In this document: positions 51,761 to 64,000 of the stretch, piece by piece
Layout of the letters: each line of letters opens with the position of its first letter
Numbering within the stretch: the first letter of the stretch is position 1
Assembly (NCBI GenBank): GCA_026008535.1
Contig: BRKX01000014.1
Location: 55,415,006 to 55,479,005 of the forward strand
Source: Perilla frutescens
Lineage: Eukaryota; Streptophyta; Magnoliopsida; Lamiales; Lamiaceae
Direction of reading: 5' to 3'
Length of the DNA stretch: 64,000 nucleotides
Program-made: the position numbers and the translations under genes
Notes under the pieces: model-generated
Told to the model about the DNA's origin: nothing
Database searches by the model: none
The model's input: only the letters and a program-made list of their open reading frames with translations

Positions 51761-54299
51761 TTCGACTTTTGGTAGGGTAGATATTTGAGTTAGGAATCCA
51801 ACGCAACAAGAATCACGGGTAAAGCTTACTTCTGGAGAGAGTTATAGCTGTTTTACTGACGGCTGCCAGAAAACGGGGCCAAATCTGGCCACCGGCCAAA
51901 GGGGTACGTACCCCTTTGGGCGGGTTAAAAAATTTGATTTTTTCAAAAGTGGACAGATTAGGCATATATGATCATATGGATTGATTCATAATGGACTCTA
52001 GTGTTCAAAAATGCTAGACTCAATGAAAAACTCGACGTTCACCACGATCCCTACATAAGAGGCGATGGTTTTGGAAATCAACTTGATAATCACCTAGAGG
52101 CCGAATCCAATAGGGTTTCTACCGGTTCGACTTTTGGTAGGGTAGATATTTGAGTTAGGAATCCAACGCAACAAGAATCACGGGTAAAGCTTACTTCTGG
52201 AGAGAGTTATAGCCGTTTTACTGACGGCTGCTAGAAAACGGGGCAAAATCTGGCCACCGGCCAAATGGGTACCCCTTTGGGCGGGCTCAAAAATTTGATT
52301 TTTTCAAAAGTGGACGGATTAGGCATATATGATCATATGGATTGATTCATAATGTACTCTAGTGTTCAAAAATGCTAGACTCAATGAAAAACCCGACGTT
52401 CACCACGATCCCTACATAAGAGGCGATGGTTTTAGAAATCAACTTGATAATCACCTAGAGACCGACTCCAATAGGGTTTCTACTGGTTCGAATTTTGGTA
52501 CGGTAGATATTTGAGTTAGGAATCTAACGCAACAAGAATCACGGGAAAATCTTACTTCTGGAGAGAGTTATAGCCGTTTTACTGACGGCTGCCAGAAAAC
52601 AGGGCCAAATCTGGCCACCGGCCAAAGGGGTACCCCTTTGGGCGGGCTCAAAAATTTGATTTTTTCAAAAGTGGACGGATTAGGAACATATGATCATATG
52701 GATTGATTCATAATGGACTCTAGTGTTCAAAAATGCTAGACTCAATGAAAAACCCGACGTTCACAACGATCCCTACATAAGAGGCGATGGTTTTGGAAAT
52801 CAACTTGATAATCACCTAGAGGCCGACTCCAATAGGGTTTCTACCGGTTCGACTTTTGGTAGGGTAGATATTTGAGTTAGGAATCCAACGCAACAAGAAT
52901 CACGGGTAAAGCTTACTTCTGGAGAGAGTTATAGCCGTTTTACTGACGGCTGCCAGAAAACGGGGCCAAATCTGGCCACCGGCCAAAGGGGTACGTACCC
53001 CTTTGGGCGGGTTAAAAAATTTGATTTTTTCAAAAGTGGACAGATTAGGCATATATGATCATATGGATTGATTCATAATGGACTCTAGTGTTCAAAAATG
53101 CTAGACTCAATGAAAAACTCGACGTTCACCCCGATTCCTACATAAGAGGTGACGGTTTTGGAAATCAACTTGATAATCACCTAGAGGCCGACTCAAATAG
53201 GGTTTCTACCGGTTCGACTTTTGGTAGGGTAGATATTTGAGTTAGGAATCCAACGCAACAAGAATCACGGGTAAAGCTTACTTCTGGAGAGAGTTATAGC
53301 CGTTTTACTGACGGCTGCCAGAAAACGGGGCCAAATCTGGCCACCGGCCAAAGGGGTACGTACCCCTTTGGGCGGGTTAAAAAATTTGATTTTTTCAAAA
53401 GTGGACAGATTAGGCATATATGATCATATGGATTGATTCATAATGGACTCTAGTGTTCAAAAATGCTAGACTCAATGAAAAACCCGACGTTCACCCCGAT
53501 TCCTACATAAGAGGTGACGGTTTTGGAAATCAACTTGATAATCACCTAGAGGCCGACTCAAATAGGGTTTCTACCGGTTCGACTTTTGGTAGGGTAGATA
53601 TTTGAGTTAGGAATCCAACGCAACAAGAATCACGGGAAAATCTTACTTCTGGAGAGAGTTATAGCCGTTTTACTGACGGCTGCCAGAAAACGGGGCCAAA
53701 TCTGGCCACCGGCCAAAGGGGTACCTCTTTGGGCGGGCTCAAAAATTTGATTTTTTCAAAAGTGGTTGGATTAGGCACATATGATCATATGGATTGATTC
53801 ATAATGGACTCTAGTGTTCAAAAATGCTAGACTCAATGAAAAACCCGACGTTCACCACGATCCCTACATAAGAGGCGATGGTTTTGGAAATCAACTTGAT
53901 AATCACCTAGAGGCCGACTCCAATAGGGTTTCTACCGGTTCGACTTTTGGTAGGGTAGATATTTGAGTTAGGAATCCAACGCAACAAGAATCACGGGAAA
54001 ATCTTACTTCTGGAGAGAGTTATAGCCGTTTTACTGACGGCTGCCAGAAAACGGGGCCAAATCTGGCCACCGGCCAAAGGGGTACCTCTTTGGGCGGGCT
54101 CAAAAATTTGATTTTTTCAAAAGTGGTTGGATTAGGCACATATGATCATATGGATTGATTCATAATGGACTCTAGTGTTCAAAAATGCTAGACTCAATGA
54201 AAAACCCGACGTTCACCACGATCCCTACATAAGAGGCGATGGTTTTGGAAATCAACTTGATAATCACCTAGAGGCCGACTCCAATAGGGTTTCTACCGG
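51761..54299 (-). repeat. Second 7-mer higher-order repeat, copy 2 (2539 bp)
   Basis: The order X Q B X X Y Y and the exact length match copy 1. Comparison by eye with the next copy over the first five units shows only about four single-base differences (agctgtttt near 51848, cacaacg near 52764, and differences matched at 55441 and 55653), implying recent duplication. Confidence 0.92.
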
Positions 54300-56477
54300 T
54301 TCGACTTTTGGTAGGGTAGATATTTGAGTTAGGAATCCAACGCAACAAGAATCACGGGTAAAGCTTACTTCTGGAGAGAGTTATAGCCGTTTTACTGACG
54401 GCTGCCAGAAAACGGGGCCAAATCTGGCCACCGGCCAAAGGGGTACGTACCCCTTTGGGCGGGTTAAAAAATTTGATTTTTTCAAAAGTGGACAGATTAG
54501 GCATATATGATCATATGGATTGATTCATAATGGACTCTAGTGTTCAAAAATGCTAGACTCAATGAAAAACTCGACGTTCACCACGATCCCTACATAAGAG
54601 GCGATGGTTTTGGAAATCAACTTGATAATCACCTAGAGGCCGAATCCAATAGGGTTTCTACCGGTTCGACTTTTGGTAGGGTAGATATTTGAGTTAGGAA
54701 TCCAACGCAACAAGAATCACGGGTAAAGCTTACTTCTGGAGAGAGTTATAGCCGTTTTACTGACGGCTGCTAGAAAACGGGGCAAAATCTGGCCACCGGC
54801 CAAATGGGTACCCCTTTGGGCGGGCTCAAAAATTTGATTTTTTCAAAAGTGGACGGATTAGGCATATATGATCATATGGATTGATTCATAATGTACTCTA
54901 GTGTTCAAAAATGCTAGACTCAATGAAAAACCCGACGTTCACCACGATCCCTACATAAGAGGCGATGGTTTTAGAAATCAACTTGATAATCACCTAGAGA
55001 CCGACTCCAATAGGGTTTCTACTGGTTCGAATTTTGGTACGGTAGATATTTGAGTTAGGAATCTAACGCAACAAGAATCACGGGAAAATCTTACTTCTGG
55101 AGAGAGTTATAGCCGTTTTACTGACGGCTGCCAGAAAACAGGGCCAAATCTGGCCACCGGCCAAAGGGGTACCCCTTTGGGCGGGCTCAAAAATTTGATT
55201 TTTTCAAAAGTGGACGGATTAGGAACATATGATCATATGGATTGATTCATAATGGACTCTAGTGTTCAAAAATGCTAGACTCAATGAAAAACCCGACGTT
55301 CACCACGATCCCTACATAAGAGGCGATGGTTTTGGAAATCAACTTGATAATCACCTAGAGGCCGACTCCAATAGGGTTTCTACCGGTTCGACTTTTGGTA
55401 GGGTAGATATTTGAGTTAGGAATCCAACGCAACAAGAATCACAGGTAAAGCTTACTTCTGGAGAGAGTTATAGCCGTTTTACTGACGGCTGCCAGAAAAC
55501 GGGGCCAAATCTGGCCACCGGCCAAAGGGGTACGTACCCCTTTGGGCGGGTTAAAAAATTTGATTTTTTCAAAAGTGGACAGATTAGGCATATATGATCA
55601 TATGGATTGATTCATAATGGACTCTAGTGTTCAAAAATGCTAGACTCAATGAAAAACCCGACGTTCACCCCGATTCCTACATAAGAGGTGACGGTTTTGG
55701 AAATCAACTTGATAATCACCTAGAGGCCGACTCAAATAGGGTTTCTACCGGTTCGACTTTTGGTAGGGTAGATATTTGAGTTAGGAATCCAACGCAACAA
55801 GAATCACGGGTAAAGCTTACTTCTGGAGAGAGTTATAGCCGTTTTACTGACGGCTGCCAGAAAACGGGGCCAAATCTGGCCACCGGCCAAAGGGGTACGT
55901 ACCCCTTTGGGCGGGTTAAAAAATTTGATTTTTTCAAAAGTGGACAGATTAGGCATATATGATCATATGGATTGATTCATAATGGACTCTAGTGTTCAAA
56001 AATGCTAGACTCAATGAAAAACCCGACGTTCACCCCGATTCCTACATAAGAGGTGACGGTTTTGGAAATCAACTTGATAATCACCTAGAGGCCGACTCAA
56101 ATAGGGTTTCTACCGGTTCGACTTTTGGTAGGGTAGATATTTGAGTTAGGAATCCAACGCAACAAGAATCACGGGAAAATCTTACTTCTGGAGAGAGTTA
56201 TAGCCGTTTTACTAACGGCTGCCAGAAAACGGGGCCAAATCTGGCCACCGGCCAAAGGGGTACCTCTTTGGGCGGGCTCAAAAATTTGATTTTTTCAAAA
56301 GTGGTTGGATTAGGCACATATGATCATATGGATTGATTCATAATGGACTCTAGTGTTCAAAAATGCTAGACTCAATGAAAAACCCGACGTTCACCACGAT
56401 CCCTACATAAGAGGCGATGGTTTTGGAAATCAACTTGATAATCACCTAGAGGCCGACTCCAATAGGGTTTCTACCGG
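54300..56477 (-). repeat. Second 7-mer higher-order repeat, copy 3, one unit short (2178 bp)
   Basis: The order is X Q B X X Y, then the pattern changes to a W-type unit (gtggatgg, cacctattggcc) at 56478 in place of the second Y. The length equals six monomers with three 4-bp insertions. This is the right boundary of the 7-mer family. Confidence 0.88.
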
Positions 56478-58651
56478 TTCGAATTTTGGTAGGGTAGATA
56501 TTTGAGTTAGGAATCCAACGCAACAAGAATCACGGGAAAATCTTACTTCTGGAGAGAGTTATAGCAGTTTTACTGACGGCTGCCAGAAAACGGGGCCAAA
56601 TCTGGCCACCGGCCAAAGGGGTACCCCTTTGGGCGGGCTCAAAAATTTGATTTTTTCAAAAGTGGATGGATTAGGCACATATGATCATATGGATTGATTC
56701 ATAATGGACTCTAGTGTTCAAAAATGCTAGACTCAATGAAAAACCCGACGTTCACCACGATCCCTACATAAGAGGCGATGGTTTTGGAAATCAACTTGAT
56801 AATCACCTATTGGCCGACTCCAATAGGGTTTCTACCGGTTCGACTTTTGGTAGGGTAGATATTTGAGTTAGGAATCCAACGCAACAAGAATCACGGGTAA
56901 AGCTTACTTCTGGAGAGAATTATAGCCGTTTTACTGACGGCTGCCAGAAAATGGGGCCAAATCTGGCCACCGGCCAAAGGGGTACGTACCCCTTTGGGCG
57001 GGTTAAAAAATTTGATTTTTTCAAAAGTGTACGGATTAGGCATATATGATCATATGGATTGATTCATAATGGACTCTAGTGTTCAAAAATGCTAGACTCA
57101 ATGAAAAACCCGACGTTCACCCCGATTCCTACATAAGAGGTGACGGTTTTGGAAATCAACTTGATAATCACCTAGAGGCCGACTCAAATAGGGTTTCTAC
57201 CGGTTCGACTTTTGGTAGGGTAGATATTTGAGTTAGGAATCCAACGCAACAAGAATCACGGGAAAATCTTACTTCTGGAGAGAGTTATAGCCGTTTTACT
57301 GACGGCTGCCAGAAAACGGGGCCAAATCTGGCCACCGGCCAAAGGGGTACCCCTTTGGGCGGGCTCAAAAATTTGATTTTTTCAAAAGTGGACGAATTAG
57401 GCACATATGATCATATGGATTGATTCATAATGGACTCTAGTGTTCCAAAATGCTAGACTCAATGAAAAACCCGACGTTCACCACGATCCCTACATAAGAG
57501 GCGATGGTTTTGGAAATCAACTTGATAATCGCCTAGAGGGCGACTTCAATAGGGTTTCTACCGGTTCGAATTTTGGTAGGGTAGATATTTGAGTTAGGAA
57601 TCCAACGCAACAAGAATCACGGGAAAATCTTACTTCTGGAGAGAGTTATAGCCGTTTTACTGACGGCTGCCAGAAAACGGGGCCAAATCTGGCCACCGGC
57701 CAAAGGGGTACCCCTTTGGGCGGGCTCAAAAATTTGATTTTTTCAAAAGTGGATAGATTAGGCACATATGATCATATGGATTGATTCATAATGGACTATA
57801 GTGTTCAAAAATGCTAGACTCAATGAAAAACCCGACGTTCACCACGATCCCTACATAAGAGGCGATGGTTTTGGAAATCAACTTGATAATCACCTATTGG
57901 CCGACTCCAATAGGGTTTCTACCGGTTCGACTTTTGGTAGGGTAGATATTTGAGTTAGGAATCCAACGCAACAAGAATCACGGGTAAAGCTTACTTCTGG
58001 AGAGAATTATAGCCGTTTTACTGACGGCTGCCAGAAAATGGGGCCAAATCTGGCCACCGGCCAAAGGGGTACGTACCCCTTTGGGCGGGTTAAAAAATTT
58101 GATTTTTTCAAAAGTGTACGGATTAGGCAAAAATGATCATATGGATTGATTCATAATGGACTCTAGTGTTCAAAAATGCTAGACTCAATGAAAAACCCGA
58201 CGTTCACCCCGATTCCTACATAAGAGGTGACGGTTTTGGAAATCAACTTGATAATCACCTAGAGGCCGACTCAAATAGGGTTTCTACCGGTTCGACTTTT
58301 GGTAGGGTAGATATTTGAGTTAGGAATCCAACGCAACAAGAATCACGGGAAAATCTTACTTCTGGAGAGAGTTATAGCCGTTTTACTGACGGCTGCCAGA
58401 AAACGGGGCCAAATCTGGCCACCGGCCAAAGGGGTACCCCTTTGGGCGGGCTCAAAAATTTGATTTTTTCAAAAGTGGACGAATTAGGCACATATGATCA
58501 TATGGATTGATTCATAATGGACTCTAGTGTTCCAAAATGCTAGACTCAATGAAAAACCCGACGTTCACCACGATCCCTACATAAGAGGCGATGGTTTTGG
58601 AAATCAACTTGATAATCGCCTAGAGGGCGACTTCAATAGGGTTTCTACCGG
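56478..58651 (-). repeat. W-X-V trimer, two copies of 1087 bp
   Basis: Units at 56478, 56839 and 57204 are repeated at 57565, 57926 and 58291. Shared rare variants are cctattggcc, gagagaattatag, aaaatggggcc, gtgtacgg, gttccaaaatg, aatcgcctag and gcgacttcaat. The period is three monomers with one 4-bp insertion. The trimer resembles the W-X-V trimer at 19.5-24.2 kb, which suggests an older shared module. The second X has an unusual ggcaaaaatgatc near 58127. Confidence 0.9.
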
Positions 58652-60825
58652 TTCGAATTTTGGTAGGGTAGATATTTGAGTTAGGAATCCAACGCAACAA
58701 GAATCACGGGAAAATCTTACTTCTGGAGAGAGTTATAGCCGTTTTACTGACGGCTGCCAGAAAACGGGGCCAAATCTGGCCACCGGCCAAAGGGGTACCC
58801 CTTTGGGCGGGCTCAAAAATTTGATTTTTTCAAAAGTAGACGGATTAGGCACATATGATCATATGGATTGATTCATAATGGACTCTAGTGTTCAAAAATT
58901 CTAGACTCAATGAAAAACCCGACGTTCACCACGATCCCTACATAAGAGGCGATGGTTTTGGAAATCAACTTGATAATCACCTAGAGGCCGACTCCAATAG
59001 GGTTTCTACCGGTTCGACTTTTGGTAGGGTGGATATTTGAGTTAGGAATCCAACGCAACAAGAATCACGGGTAAAGCTTACTTCTGGAGAGAGTTATAGC
59101 CGTTTTACTGACGGCTGCCAGAAAACGGGGCCAAATCTGGCCACCGGCCAAAGGGGTACGTACCCCTTTGGGCGGGTTAAAAAATTTGATTTTTTCAAAA
59201 GTGGACGGATTAGGCATATATGATCATATGGATTGATTCATAATGGACTCTAGTGTTCAAAAATGCTAGACTCAATGAAAAACCCGACGTTCACCCCGAT
59301 TCCTACATAAGAGGTGACGGTTTTAGAAATCAACTTGATAATCACCTAGAGGCCGACTCAAATAGGGTTTCTACCGGTTCGACTTTTGGTAGGGTAGATA
59401 TTTGAGTTAGGAATCCAACGCAACAAGAATTATGGGTAAAGCTTACTTCTCGAGAGAGTTATAGCCGTTTTACTGACGGCTGCCAGAAAACGGGGCCAAA
59501 TCTGGCCACCGGCCAAAGGGGTACCCCTTTGGGCGGGCTCAAAAATTTGATTTTTTTAAAAGTGGACGGATTAGGCATATATGATCATATGGATTGATTC
59601 ATAATGGACTCTAGTGTTCAAAAATGCTAGACTCAATGAAAAACCCGACGTTCACCACGATCCCTACATAAGAGGCGATGGTTTTGGAAATCAACTTGAT
59701 AATCACCTAGAGGCCGACTCCAATAGGGTTTCTACCGGTTCGACTTTTCGTAGGGTAGATATTTGACTTAGGAATCCAACGCAACAAGAATCACGGGTAA
59801 AGCTTACTTCTGGAGAGAGTTATAGCCGTTTTACTGACGGCTGCCAGAAAACGGGGCCAAATCTGGCCACCGGCCAAAGGGGTACCCCTTTGGGCGGGCT
59901 CAAAAATTTGATTTTTTCAAAAGTAGACGGATTAGGCACATATGATCATATGGATTGATTCATAATGGACTCTAGTGTTCAAAAATTCTAGACTCAATGA
60001 AAAACCCGACGTTCACCACGATCCCTACATAAGAGGCGATGGTTTTGGAAATCAACTTGATAATCACCTAGAGGCCGACTCCAATAGGGTTTCTACCGGT
60101 TCGACTTTTGGTAGGGTGGATATTTGAGTTAGGAATCCAACGCAACAAGAATCACGGGTAAAGCTTACTTCTGGAGAGAGTTATAGCCGTTTTACTGACG
60201 GCTGCCAGAAAACGGGGCCAAATCTGGCCACCGGCCAAAGGGGTACGTACCCCTTTGGGCGGGTTAAAAAATTTGATTTTTTCAAAAGTGGACGGATTAG
60301 GCATATATGATCATATGGATTGATTCATAATGGACTCTAGTGTTCAAAAATGCTAGACTCAATGAAAAACCCGACGTTCACCCCGATTCTTACATAAGAG
60401 GTGACGGTTTTAGAAATCAACTTGATAATCACCTAGAGGCCGACTCAAATAGGGTTTCTACCGGTTCGACTTTTGGTAGGGTAGATATTTGAGTTAGGAA
60501 TCCAACGCAACAAGAATTATGGGTAAAGCTTACTTCTCGAGAGAGTTATAGCCGTTTTACTGACGGCTGCCAGAAAACGGGGCCAAATCTGGCCACCGGC
60601 CAAAGGGGTACCCCTTTGGGCGGGCTCAAAAATTTGATTTTTTTAAAAGTGGACGGATTAGGCATATATGATCATATGGATTGATTCATAATGGACTCTA
60701 GTGTTCAAAAATGCTAGACTCAATGAAAAACCCGACGTTCACCACGATCCCTACATAAGAGGCGATGGTTTTGGAAATCAACTTGATAATCACCTATTGG
60801 CCGACTCCAATAGGGTTTCTACCGG
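58652..60825 (-). repeat. F-X-Z trimer, two copies of 1087 bp
   Basis: Units at 58652, 59013 and 59378 are repeated at 59739, 60100 and 60465. Shared markers are gtagacgg with aattctagac, ggtggatattt, and aattatggg with an XhoI site. The second copy's first unit has tttcgtagg and gacttagg; its relative reappears at 63728. The final Z ends with cctattggcc, unlike the first. Confidence 0.87.
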
Positions 60826-63727
60826 TTCGACTTTTGGTAGGGTAGATATTTGAGTTAGGAATCCAACGCAACAAGAATCACGGGTAAAGCTTACTTCTGG
60901 AGAGAGTTATAGCCGTTTTACTGACGGCTGCCAGAAAATGGGGCCAAATCTGGCCACCGGCCAAAGGGGTACGTACCCCTTTGGGCGGGTTAAAAAATTT
61001 GATTTTTTCAAAAGTGGACGGATTAGGCATATATGATCATATGGATTGATTCATAATGGACTCTAGTGTTCAAAAATGCTAGACTCAATGAAAAACCCGA
61101 CGTTCACCACGATCCCTACATAAGAGGCGATGGTTTTAGAAATCAACTTGATAATCACCTAGAGACCGACTCCAATAGGGTTTCTACTGGTTCGAATTTT
61201 GGTAGGGTAGATATTTGAGTTAGGAATCTAACGCAACAAGAATCACGGGAAAATCTTACTTCTGGAGAGAGTTATAGCCGTTTTACTGACGGTTGCCAGA
61301 AAACAGGGCCAAATCTGGCCACCGGCCAAAGGGGTACCCCTTTGGGCGGGCTCAAAAATTTGATTTTTTCAAAAGTGGACAGATTAGGCACATATGATCA
61401 TATGGATTGATTCATAATGGACTCTAGTGTTCAAAAATGCTAGACTCAATGAAAAACCCGACGTTCACCACGATCCCTACATAAGAGGCGATGGTTTTGG
61501 AAATCAACTTGATAATCACCTAGAGGCCGACTCCAATAGGGTTTCTACCGGTTCGACTTTTGGTAGGGTAGATATTTGAGTTAGAAATCCAACGCAACAA
61601 GAATCACGGGTAAAGCTTACTTCTGGAGAGAGTTATAGCCGTTTTACTGACGGCTGCCAGAAAACGGGGCCAAATCTGGCCACCGGCCAAAGGGGTACGT
61701 ACCCCTTTGGGCGGGTTAAAAAATTGATTTTTTCAAAAGTGGACAGATTAGGCATATATGATCATATGGATTGATTCATAATGGACTCTAGTGTTAAAAA
61801 ATGCTAGACTCAATGAAAAACCCGACGTTCACCCCGATTCCTACATAAGAGTTGACGGTTTTGGAAATCAACTTGATAATCACCTAGAGGCCGACTCAAA
61901 TAGGGTTTCTACCGGTTCGACTTTTGGTAGGGTAGATATTTGAGTTAGGAATCCAACGCAACAAGAATTATGGGTAAAGCTTACTTCTCGAGAGAGTTAT
62001 AGCCGTTTTACTGACGGCTGCCAGAAAACGGGGCCAAATCTGGCCACCGGCCAAAGGGGTACCCCTTTGGGCGGGCTCAAAAATTTGATTTTTTTAAAAG
62101 TGGACGGATTAGGCATATATGATCATATGGATTGATTCATAATGGACTCTAGTGTTCAAAAATGCTAGACTCAATGAAAAACCCGACGTTCACCACGATC
62201 CCTACATAAGAGGCGATGGTTTTGGAAATCAACTTGATAATCACCTATTGGCCGACTCCAATAGGGTTTCTACCGGTTCGACTTTTGGTAGGGTAGATAT
62301 TTGAGTTAGGAATCCAACGCAACAAGAATCACGGGTAAAGCTTACTTCTGGAGAGAGTTATAGCCGTTTTACTGACGGCTGCCAGAAAATGGGGCCAAAT
62401 CTGGCCACCGGCCAAAGGGGTACGTACCCCTTTGGACGGGTTAAAAAATTTGATTTTTTCAAAAGTGGACGGATTAGGCATATATGATCATATGGATTGA
62501 TTCATAATGGACTCTAGTGTTCAAAAATGCTAGACTCAATGAAAAACCCGACGTTCACCACGATCCCTACATAAGAGGCGATGGTTTTAGAAATCAACTT
62601 GATAATCACCTAGAGACCGACTCCAATAGGGTTTCTACTGGTTCGAATTTTGGTAGGGTAGATATTTGAGTTAGGAATCTAACGCAACAAGAATCACGGG
62701 AAAATCTTACTTCTGGAGAGAGTTATAGCCGTTTTACTGACGGTTGCCAGAAAACAGGGCCAAATCTGGCCACCGGCCAAAGGGGTACCCCTTTGGGCGG
62801 GCTCAAAAATTTGATTTTTTCAAAAGTGGACAGATTAGGCACATATGATCATATGGATTGATTCATAATGGACTCTAGTGTTCAAAAATGCTAGACTCAA
62901 TGAAAAACCCGACGTTCACCACGATCCCTACATAAGAGGCGATGGTTTTGGAAATCAACTTGATAATCACCTAGAGGCCGACTCCAATAGGGTTTCTACC
63001 GGTTCGACTTTTGGTAGGGTAGATATTTGAGTTAGAAATCCAACGCAACAAGAATCACGGGTAAAGCTTACTTCTGGAGAGAGTTATAGCCGTTTTACTG
63101 ACGGCTGCCAGAAAACGGGGCCAAATCTGGCCACCGGCCAAAGGGGTACGTACCCCTTTGGGCGGGTTAAAAAATTGATTTTTTCAAAAGTGGACAGATT
63201 AGGCATATATGATCATATGGATTGATTCATAATGGACTCTAGTGTTCAAAAATGCTAGACTCAATGAAAAACCCGACGTTCACCCCGATTCCTACATAAG
63301 AGTTGACGGTTTTGGAAATCAACTTGATAATCACCTAGAGGCCGACTCAAATAGGGTTTCTACCGGTTCGACTTTTGGTAGGGTAGATATTTGAGTTAGG
63401 AATCCAACGCAACAAGAATTATGGGTAAAGCTTACTTCTCGAGAGAGTTATAGCCGTTTTACTGACGGCTGCCAGAAAACGGGGCCAAATCTGGCCACCG
63501 GCCAAAGGGGTACCCCTTTGGGCGGGCTCAAAAATTTGATTTTTTTAAAAGTGGACGGATTAGGCATATATGATCATATGGATTGATTCATAATGGACTC
63601 TAGTGTTCAAAAATGCTAGACTCAATGAAAAACCCGACGTTCACCACGATCCCTACATAAGAGGCGATGGTTTTGGAAATCAACTTGATAATCACCTAGA
63701 GGCCGACTCCAATAGGGTTTCTACCGG
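60826..63727 (-). repeat. X-B-X-Z tetramer, two copies of 1451 bp
   Basis: Copies span 60826-62276 and 62277-63727. Shared markers are aaaatggggcc, tctactggttcg, ggttgccag with acagggcc, gttagaaatcc, a one-base deletion giving aaaaaattgatt, gagttgacgg, and aattatggg with an XhoI site. The length of 1451 is four 361-bp units plus two 4-bp insertions minus the deletion. Few differences separate the copies, so the duplication is recent. Confidence 0.92.
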
Positions 63728-64000
63728 TTCGACTTTTTGTAGGGTAGATATTTGACTTAGGAATCCAACGCAACAAGAATCACGGGTAAAGCTTACTTCT
63801 GGAGAGAGTTATAGCCGTTTTACTGACGGCTGCCAGAAAACGGGGCCAAATCTGGCCACCGGCCAAAGGGGTACCCCTTTGGGCGGGCTCAAAAATTTGA
63901 TTTTTTCAAAAGTAGACGGATTAGGCACATATGATCATATGGATTGATTCATAATGGACTCTAGTGTTCAAAAATGCTAGACTCAATGAAAAACCCGACG
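63728..64000 (-). repeat. Partial F monomer at the window edge
   Basis: It resembles the unit at 59739 (gacttagg, gtagacgg), 3989 bp or 11 monomers away, which suggests the trimer-plus-tetramer set may itself begin to repeat. The window ends inside this unit. Its tail reads aatgctagac rather than the aattctagac of its relative. Confidence 0.8.

Larger units (their letters stand above)
1..64000. repeat. Satellite DNA array, 361/365-bp monomer, fills the window
   Basis: Every part of the window is the same monomer, repeated about 176 times. Consecutive copies of the 'ttcgac/gtcgaa' boundary are spaced 361 or 365 bp apart, with rare single-base deletions. The unit is about two nucleosome repeats long, a common satellite size. 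No unrelated sequence longer than a few bases interrupts it, and stop codons are frequent in all frames, so it is non-coding. Satellites of this type usually form constitutive heterochromatin at centromeres, pericentromeres or subtelomeres; which applies here cannot be told from the sequence. A flowering-plant origin is my best guess from sequence style and the telobox, not from a database match. Confidence 0.97.
4260..64000 (-). repeat. Reverse-oriented satellite block
   Basis: About 165 consecutive monomers are reverse complements of the left block, reading ttcgacttttggtagggtag... on the plus strand. No further orientation change was seen. Subtypes differ at recurring positions: HindIII aagctt versus aaatctt; TACGTA palindrome versus GGTACC or GGTACCTC; gggttaaaaaa versus gggctcaaaaa; gtggacgg, gtggttgg, gtggatgg or gtggacag; catatatg versus cacatatg; ccccgattcc versus ccacgatccc; and gactcaaat versus gactccaat. 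These linked variants define the higher-order repeats listed separately. Confidence 0.95.

Noticed and set aside
3..54299. Idea that the forward 2539-bp 7-mer and the 47.8-54.3 kb 2539-bp 7-mer are the same repeat
   Set aside because: The equal length follows from both having four 361-bp and three 365-bp units; the monomer types and private markers differ.
1..64000. CENP-B box
   Set aside because: The nearest candidate, around ttgcgttggattcc, does not match the required TTCG....A..CGGG core.
1..64000. CRISPR array or prokaryotic repeat
   Set aside because: Repeats are contiguous 361/365-bp units without unique spacers, far longer than CRISPR repeats, and there are no cas genes.
1..64000. 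Ribosomal DNA spacer or retrotransposon LTR array
   Set aside because: No rRNA sequence, primer-binding site, polypurine tract or coding remnant is present. A distant LTR or spacer origin of the monomer cannot be excluded but has no support in the window.

Overview
The whole window is a single tandem satellite DNA array. From base 1 to base 64000 it is built from about 176 copies of one AT-rich monomer of 361 or 365 bp. I found no gene, no RNA gene, no transposable element and no non-satellite spacer. Both window edges lie inside the array, so it continues beyond the window. The organism is eukaryotic and most likely a flowering plant. That is an inference from general sequence character (a two-nucleosome monomer length, an AAACCCTA telobox, and a 'ggctataactctct...' segment of a kind common in plant repeats). 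I cannot name the species or prove a centromeric, pericentromeric or subtelomeric position.

Orientation. Bases 1 to about 4257 carry the monomer in one direction, called forward here. Everything from about 4260 to 64000 carries it in the opposite direction. The switch happens inside a monomer at a 4-bp AGAA match. A copy of the same breakpoint occurs about 1058 bp upstream, where it leads into a 45-bp inverted insert that forms a perfect hairpin.

Monomer structure. Each unit carries a perfect 20-bp or 24-bp palindrome. The 361-bp units usually have GGTACC at its centre. The 365-bp units have GGTACGTACC, an extra GTAC that explains the 4-bp length difference. Other dyads, an A/T-tract block and a telobox recur in nearly every unit. 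HindIII, XhoI, SnaBI and KpnI sites mark monomer subtypes.

Higher-order layout, using my own subtype letters: 1-2541, a forward 7-mer (2539 bp), followed by forward monomers up to the switch; 4260-7204, mixed units; 7205-10104, inverted relatives of the left block; 10105-18779, an irregular 6-mer (J E X Z Q L); 19145-24214, a 7-mer of 2535 bp repeated twice (Y W X V W X V); 21680-45595, composite repeats of 14, 15, 14 and 23 monomers in which small XZ, XZQB and XNO blocks have expanded; 47770-56477, a different 7-mer of 2539 bp (X Q B X X Y Y) with an extra 4-mer partial copy; 56478-60825, trimers; 60826-63727, a tetramer of 1451 bp repeated twice. These periods equal whole numbers of 361- and 365-bp units, allowing for single-base deletions. 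This is the pattern expected of an array evolving by unequal exchange, local amplification and gene conversion.
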